A stretch of DNA of 59,561 nucleotides from an uncultured Paracoccaceae bacterium (GTDB lineage Bacteria > Pseudomonadota > Alphaproteobacteria > Rhodobacterales > Rhodobacteraceae): assembly GCA_937916485.1 (NCBI GenBank), contig CALFSV010000322.1, forward strand, positions 1-59,561, written 5' to 3'. The notes under the pieces were generated by a model, which saw nothing but the letters and a program-made list of their open reading frames with translations, did not search any database and was not told the DNA's origin. The translations under genes and the position numbers were made by a program. Each line of letters starts with the position of its first letter. Positions within the stretch are counted from its first letter, which is position 1. This document shows positions 54,993-59,561 of the stretch, piece after piece.

Positions 54993-55544
54993 GTGGAAAG
55001 CGAAGGCATCGACCTGGGAGATGATCCCACCCTGCTTCTTGTCGACGACGACGAGGCGTTCCTGAAACGTCTTGGCAAGGCGATGGAAAAGCGTGGGTTT
55101 ACTGTCGAAATGGCCGAAACTGTTGCGGCCGGCAAAGCCGCGGCAACATCCCGTCCGCCTGCCTATGCCGTCGTCGATCTGCGCCTGGCGGATGGTAACG
55201 GCCTTGATGTTGTCGAAACCATTCGGGAACGCCGGCCCGACAGCCGCATTGTTGTTCTGACGGGATACGGCGCTATCGCCACCGCAGTTGCCGCAGTCAA
55301 GATCGGGGCGACAGACTACCTGTCAAAGCCTGCCGATGCCAGAGATGTGACCAATGCCCTGCTGGCCCGGAAAGATGAACTGCCGCCACCGCCCGAGAAC
55401 CCGATGAGCGCGGATCGCGTGAGGTGGGAGCATATCCAGCGGGTCTACGAGCTTTGCGATCGCAATGTGTCCGAGACTGCGAGGCGTCTGAACATGCATC
55501 GGCGGACCCTGCAGCGCATCCTTGCAAAACGTAGCCCGCGTTAA
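54993..55544 (+). CDS. regA: Response regulator RegA/PrrA
   Basis: 183 residues starting at GTG 54993, with AAAGG seven bases before it. The receiver begins LLLVDDDEAFL; the phospho-Asp is in AVVDLRLADGNG (~D62) and the conserved Lys in YLSKPAD (~K112). The C-terminal Fis-type helix-turn-helix SETARRLNMHRRTLQRILAK is nearly invariant in this family. It is the global redox regulator paired with RegB. It is probably co-transcribed with senC. The hvrA gene often found next in Rhodobacter is absent; instead a convergent GNAT gene follows. Confidence 0.95.
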   Translation: MESEGIDLGDDPTLLLVDDDEAFLKRLGKAMEKRGFTVEMAETVAAGKAAATSRPPAYAVVDLRLADGNGLDVVETIRERRPDSRIVVLTGYGAIATAVAAVKIGATDYLSKPADARDVTNALLARKDELPPPPENPMSADRVRWEHIQRVYELCDRNVSETARRLNMHRRTLQRILAKRSPR

Positions 55545-56047
55545 GCGGGCAGGACGTCCAACTTCTTGCGGATCCGGTCGACCCGGGTGCCATCGCGCAA
55601 GGCAACGGCGGGCAGAACCTCATAGGTCCTGAACCCCATCCTTTCGTAGTAGCCAAGGCCCGAGCTGTTGTCGGCCCTGATGGTGGCGTCGATTGTTGTG
55701 ACCCCGGCTTGGCGGGCCATTATCATGGTCTGTTCGAAGAGCGCCCGGCCGATGCCCTTGCCGGCCATCGACTGGTCAACAAAACTTGCGATAATCGCCC
55801 AGCCGTCCGGAAAGGGATCACCCTCTTCATCTGGCCAGGCAAGTGACTGAAAGCCGGCCGGAGCATCGTCCCATTTTGCGAGAACGCAGCTGACCTTCCG
55901 CTTGGGGCTGATGTAGTGGCGCGTCATGCGGGCATCATCGAAAGGCGTCATATGCGCAGTCGTGCCTCCCGTCATGATGATGGGATTGATGATCCCTACC
56001 ATGTCGCTGGCATCTTCTGGCCTTGCCTGCCGTATCTTCAGGGTCAT
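55541..56047 (-). CDS. GNAT acetyltransferase
   Basis: 168 residues. It starts IRQARPEDASDMVGIINPII and has the acetyl-CoA loop AGKGIGRAL (~95-103), then the GLGYYERMGF strand-helix near 135. It resembles the phosphinothricin/methionine-derivative acetyltransferase group (Pat-like), but is distant from proven members. The 3' end overlaps the regA stop by 4 bases on the opposite strand. The substrate is not known. Confidence 0.82.
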   Translation of the reverse strand: MTLKIRQARPEDASDMVGIINPIIMTGGTTAHMTPFDDARMTRHYISPKRKVSCVLAKWDDAPAGFQSLAWPDEEGDPFPDGWAIIASFVDQSMAGKGIGRALFEQTMIMARQAGVTTIDATIRADNSSGLGYYERMGFRTYEVLPAVALRDGTRVDRIRKKLDVLPA

Positions 56048-56236
56048 GTCCGGTCCATTAGGTCGCTGCGTCGAAAGACTTTAACCACTTGATAAAGCTG
56101 CGCAAGGCCAGTCCTCTTAACGTTTCCCATTGCTGTGCCGACATATACTGAATGGTCGGACCGCTTCGTCCCGCAGGAGCAACGCAAGGACATTGGCTGC
56201 ACACGCCTTAGTGCGGAACGCAGCCAGGGATTGACA

Positions 56237-56821
56237 TCACATCTGGCCCAAAAGGTCGTAGTGCCTGGCAGTGAATTCGGCCCGCACTTCGGCTGGGGGG
56301 CGCAACTGGATGCGGAGGCCCAGGGTCACACTTGGGTCTGGCTTGCCGAAGAATTTGTCTGCCTCGGCTTCTGTGAAGCCTGCGATCTGCGTCGCCTCAA
56401 GCCAGGCGCTGATCTTGTCGGCCTTTTTGATCTGACGCTTGACCTTGATCGGGGTGGCCGCAGGCAGTCCAAACCGCAGGTGCACCGCTGCCGCGAGCCT
56501 ATCGTCAAGGGCGCCATAGCCCGGACCGACAGCAGCCTTGACCGGTGATATCATGTCGCCAATGACATACTCTGGCGCGTCATGCAGTAGGGCTGCCAGC
56601 CTCCATTTGACGGGGGCATCCGGAACAATGCGCGAGAAAAGCTCTTCCACCAGAAGGGAATGCTCTGCGACGGAATAGGCATAGTCCCCTTTGGTTTGCC
56701 CGTTCCAGCGCGCGACGAAGGCCAGCCCGTGGGCAATATCCTCGATCTCGATATCCACCGGGGTGGGGTCCAATAGGTCCAGTCTGCGACCTGACAGCAT
56801 TCTTTGCCACGCGCGGGTCAT
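56237..56821 (-). CDS. HD-domain hydrolase (YfbR-like)
   Basis: 194 residues. The metal-binding HD pattern is H31 in IEDIAHGLAF, H54 in SVAEHSLLVEE and the HD pair in AALLHDAPEYVIGDM (H80, D81). This is the pattern of YfbR-like 5'-deoxynucleotidases and related HD phosphohydrolases, which act on nucleotides. The exact substrate is unproven. It shares ATGA with the preceding GT8 gene, so they form a two-gene operon. Confidence 0.82.
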   Translation of the reverse strand: MTRAWQRMLSGRRLDLLDPTPVDIEIEDIAHGLAFVARWNGQTKGDYAYSVAEHSLLVEELFSRIVPDAPVKWRLAALLHDAPEYVIGDMISPVKAAVGPGYGALDDRLAAAVHLRFGLPAATPIKVKRQIKKADKISAWLEATQIAGFTEAEADKFFGKPDPSVTLGLRIQLRPPAEVRAEFTARHYDLLGQM

Positions 56822-57777
56822 GTGTGGACCGTCAGGTCAGTCGGAAAGCGGTCAAGATAGTGCGCCATACGCGGGGCGGCCATGTAGTGGAGCCAGAGCA
56901 TTTTTCGCATCTCGGCACTGTTCCTTGCAGGTTCGGGTCGAATGGTGATGGAGTCCCGGTCGGGGAAGTGGGCCGCAACGAAGGGGGCGAGAGCCTTGGC
57001 AAAACGTGGAGGAAAGATGCCATTGGGATCTTTCCACGGCTTGTTGGGCCCGATGAAGTGAACAAGGTGAGCGTCGGCCATCGATTCGAACAAGCGGGAT
57101 TTCTGTACGTATTGCCAATTCCACACCGGCGAGATTTCGGCCCAGTTCTGATGGAAGACGACGTTCAGAAGTGTCTGATCTTTGTGAACCAGCTTATCGG
57201 CCTGTGTCTGCCCCACATTCTGTGCCCGGCCAAGGGTATTGGCGTCCAGCCAGCGGCGGGTTTCAATCAACAACACACCCGCATTGAAGTATGGCGCAGC
57301 AGCAAGGCCCAGCGCCCTGAGATCAGCGGGCCGTCGGTTCGGCGTGCGCCACTGAGGATTGTCGCGCACCGCCGCAATTGGCCGGCCCTTCATGTCGATG
57401 GACAACAATGCCGCAAGATCGCCACCTTGGACGAAGATGTCGGAATCAAGGTACAGGATGCGGTCGTAGTCGTTGGCAAATGCATCCGGCAGGGCAAGAC
57501 GCAGATAGGTACTCACTGTCTGACGCTGGTCCCTACCCATGCCGTCGAAAGCTGCTTCTGCCTCTATTTGGCACAAGCGAACCCCGAGGTGGTCCAGGCT
57601 TTTCGGTAGCTCCAGCCTGTCGATCGAGCAGATGCAGATGTCAAAATTACGCTTTGGCGACTGGGTCGCGATCTGCCCAGCCATGAAGGCAGCAAAGGGC
57701 AGGTATCTATCGTCGCAGCACAGCGCGATGGCCCGACGCGAACGGGCAGGGCGATCTGCTTGAAATGCGATGGACAC
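56818..57777 (-). CDS. Glycosyltransferase family 8
   Basis: 319 residues starting at GTG 57777. The GT-A fold begins AIALCCDDRYLPFAAF, and the metal-binding DxD is in LYLDSDIFVQGGD (D111, D113). PYFNAGVLLIETRRW and DQTLLNVVFHQ are GT8 hallmarks, and the C-terminal VHFIGPNKPW motif closes the donor site. GT8 enzymes add galactose or glucose, often to lipopolysaccharide; the acceptor is not known. It lies divergent from ahcY with 151 bases between. Confidence 0.86.
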   Translation of the reverse strand: MSIAFQADRPARSRRAIALCCDDRYLPFAAFMAGQIATQSPKRNFDICICSIDRLELPKSLDHLGVRLCQIEAEAAFDGMGRDQRQTVSTYLRLALPDAFANDYDRILYLDSDIFVQGGDLAALLSIDMKGRPIAAVRDNPQWRTPNRRPADLRALGLAAAPYFNAGVLLIETRRWLDANTLGRAQNVGQTQADKLVHKDQTLLNVVFHQNWAEISPVWNWQYVQKSRLFESMADAHLVHFIGPNKPWKDPNGIFPPRFAKALAPFVAAHFPDRDSITIRPEPARNSAEMRKMLWLHYMAAPRMAHYLDRFPTDLTVHT

Positions 57778-57928
57778 GTATGGACCCCACTGACTGGATA
57801 ATCCCCGCTAACATGACGGATACCGTCGGTACAATCATGCTTGCCATGCCGCATTGCCTGCAATCGGTCAGAATGCTATCTGCCGCCCAAACAAGTATTC
57901 AAACATTTCCGCTTAGGAGCAGTTGCAG

Positions 57929-59317
57929 ATGGCAAATGACTACGTCGTTAAGGATATTTCTCTGGCAGAGTTTGGCCGTAAAGAGCTGGATATCGCCGAG
58001 ACCGAGATGCCGGGCCTGATGGCGCTGCGCGAAGAGTTCGGGGCAAGCAAACCCCTTGCCGGTGCTCGTATCGTGGGCTCTTTGCACATGACGATCCAGA
58101 CTGCGGTTCTGATCGAGACCCTTGTTGCGCTGGGCGCAGATGTCCGCTGGGCCTCGTGCAACATCTTTTCGACCCAGGATCACGCGGCTGCTGCCATAGC
58201 CGCAGGCGGCACACCGGTGTTTGCCATCAAGGGCCAAAGCCTGGAAGAACATTGGGACTACCTCGACAAGTCCTTCATGTTCCCCGACGGCGCGAACATG
58301 ATCCTCGACGATGGCGGCGATGCGACCCTTTATGTTCTGCTTGGTGCCCGCGCCGAAGCTGGCGAAGAGATCCTTGCTGTTCCCACTTCGGAAGAGGAAG
58401 CGGTGATCAAGGCACAGATCAAAAAGCGGATGGCAGAAACCCCCGGCTGGTTCACCAAGACCCGCGAAGCGATCAAGGGTGTTTCCGAGGAAACCACGAC
58501 CGGTGTCCATCGTCTTTATGACCTGCACAAGAATGGCCTGCTGCCCTTCCCCGCCATCAACGTCAACGACAGCGTCACCAAGTCCAAGTTCGATAACAAA
58601 TACGGCTGCAAGGAATCGCTGGTGGATGGCATTCGTCGCGCCACCGACACCATGATGGCCGGCAAGGTCGCTGTCGTCATGGGATATGGTGACGTTGGCA
58701 AAGGGTCGGCAGCGTCGCTGCGTGGCGCAGGTGCCCGCGTCAAGGTTACTGAGGTCGATCCGATCTGCGCCCTTCAGGCTGCGATGGACGGGTTCGAGGT
58801 TACCTTGCTTGAGGACGAGGTCGCGACGGCCGATATCTTTATCACCACGACGGGCAACAAGGACGTCATCCGCATCGAACACATGCGCGAGATGAAGGAC
58901 ATGGCCATCGTCGGCAACATCGGCCACTTCGACAACGAGATCCAGGTTGCGGCCCTCAAGAACCACAAGTGGACCAATATCAAAGAACAGGTGGACATGA
59001 TCGAAATGCCTTCTGGCAATCGCCTCATCCTCCTCTCCGAGGGCCGTTTGCTGAACCTTGGCAACGCCACGGGCCATCCGTCTTTTGTCATGTCGGCATC
59101 CTTCACAAACCAGGTGCTGGCGCAGATCGAGCTTTGGACCAAAGGCAAAGAGTACAAGCCGGGCGTCTACATCCTGCCCAAGGCACTGGACGAAAAGGTG
59201 GCGCGTCTGCACCTCAAGCGGATCGGCGTAAAATTGACCGAGCTGAAGAAAGAACAGGCTGACTACATCGGCGTTACCGTCGAAGGCCCGTTCAAGCCGG
59301 AACATTACCGCTACTGA
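57929..59317 (+). CDS. ahcY: S-adenosylhomocysteine hydrolase
   Basis: 462 residues from the ATG at 57929, with TTAGGAGC upstream. It cleaves S-adenosylhomocysteine to adenosine and homocysteine. [17 protein letters not shown] binds substrate, [15 protein letters not shown] is the NAD loop, and the C-terminal KPEHYRY tail closes the neighbour's cofactor site. The bacterial 40-residue insertion is present. It is followed by a strong terminator. Upstream there is no sequence like the SAH riboswitch. Confidence 0.97.
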   Translation: MANDYVVKDISLAEFGRKELDIAETEMPGLMALREEFGASKPLAGARIVGSLHMTIQTAVLIETLVALGADVRWASCNIFSTQDHAAAAIAAGGTPVFAIKGQSLEEHWDYLDKSFMFPDGANMILDDGGDATLYVLLGARAEAGEEILAVPTSEEEAVIKAQIKKRMAETPGWFTKTREAIKGVSEETTTGVHRLYDLHKNGLLPFPAINVNDSVTKSKFDNKYGCKESLVDGIRRATDTMMAGKVAVVMGYGDVGKGSAASLRGAGARVKVTEVDPICALQAAMDGFEVTLLEDEVATADIFITTTGNKDVIRIEHMREMKDMAIVGNIGHFDNEIQVAALKNHKWTNIKEQVDMIEMPSGNRLILLSEGRLLNLGNATGHPSFVMSASFTNQVLAQIELWTKGKEYKPGVYILPKALDEKVARLHLKRIGVKLTELKKEQADYIGVTVEGPFKPEHYRY

Positions 59318-59338
59318 TTTTCAATTAGTTTGAAGAGG

Positions 59339-59366
59339 GGGGCTGGCCGAAAGGCTGGCCCCTTTT
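59339..59366 (+). terminator. Intrinsic terminator after ahcY
   Basis: GGGGCTGGCC and GGCTGGCCCC form a 10-base stem (two G-U pairs) around a GAAA loop, followed by TTTT, 21 bases past the ahcY stop. The remaining ~195 bases to the window end show no convincing gene or RNA. Confidence 0.9.
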
Positions 59367-59561
59367 GCATGGAACGGACCCGAGTCCCTTTCCGGGACCC
59401 CATTTCACCGCAGCCGCAGGCGAGAAAGTCTTGGACGGAGTGCAGTCGGCCTTTGCTTTCACCACTCCGGCCACGAAGTGACGCGCTTCCAGTGCCCGGC
59501 CCACGCCTGATTGAAGCGCGGATCTGGGCCATGCGCTGACGGAACAGAAAGGCCTATTTGC

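Noticed and set aside
57778..57928. Possible SAH riboswitch upstream of ahcY
   Set aside because: The region lacks the conserved GAGG-GCGCUGC core and the expected pseudoknot pairing; nothing riboswitch-like was seen.
57899..59305. Long minus-strand frame across ahcY
   Set aside because: Antisense to a full-length SAH hydrolase, without its own ribosome site or known domain.
59367..59561. Possible small gene after the ahcY terminator
   Set aside because: The only frame crosses the terminator hairpin, has no ribosome site and looks like random Arg/Pro-rich translation.

Overview
The window looks like chromosomal DNA of an alphaproteobacterium of the Rhodobacteraceae (Roseobacter/Rhodobacter group). 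The evidence is high GC with strong codon bias, a RegB/SenC/RegA redox cluster, alphaproteobacterial-type AddAB, an NADP malic enzyme carrying a phosphotransacetylase-like tail, HemJ, and the order parB-parA-rsmG-mnmG-mnmE-rho-hemJ facing maf-aroE-coaE-dnaQ-secB. No rRNA, tRNA, CRISPR array, insertion sequence or prophage gene is visible. Genes are packed tightly and many overlap by 4 or 8 bases.

Layout. 1-1.7 kb: the 3' part of a glycosyltransferase gene and a decayed, apparently frameshifted glycan-related remnant. 1.7-5.6 kb: a tandem pair of ABC exporter half-transporters on the minus strand, preceded by a possible 10-codon leader peptide inside a hairpin. 5.6-9.7 kb: hslO, a CoA-type Nudix hydrolase and a CCA-adding enzyme in one operon, then a second Nudix gene and a membrane protein. 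9.8-11.9 kb: argG, a GNAT gene and a palindrome-rich gap. 11.9-16.9 kb: a sulfotransferase/class IV aminotransferase pair, a tiny secreted peptide, a PfkB kinase and maeB. 17-24 kb: mutS, grpE-hrcA and rph-rdgB-hemW.

24-35 kb is the replication and segregation core. A 416-base gap (31371-31786) has several DnaA-box-like sequences and a very AT-rich block, and transcription diverges away from it on both sides. I read it as oriC. Two near-perfect parS palindromes lie 3-5 kb away, inside the 5' ends of mnmG and rsmG, next to parAB. On the other side follow secB, fxsA, a Tim44-like gene, mltA and a Smr-domain gene.

38-43 kb: an MFS transporter, an hslV-membrane protein-hslU operon and trxA with a clear terminator. 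42.7-52.8 kb: a long minus-strand operon of a DivL-position PAS protein without a kinase domain, tsaE, a sugar kinase, a nucleotidyltransferase (AmgK/MurU-like), addB, addA and trxA. 52.8-55.5 kb: regB divergent from senC-regA. 55.5-59.6 kb: GNAT, HD-domain and GT8 genes, and ahcY with a strong terminator.

No obviously new multi-gene system was found. The best candidates for something undescribed are the leader-peptide/hairpin arrangement upstream of the ABC pair, the kinase-less PAS protein, the membrane protein coupled to hslV, the small secreted peptide and the palindrome cluster.
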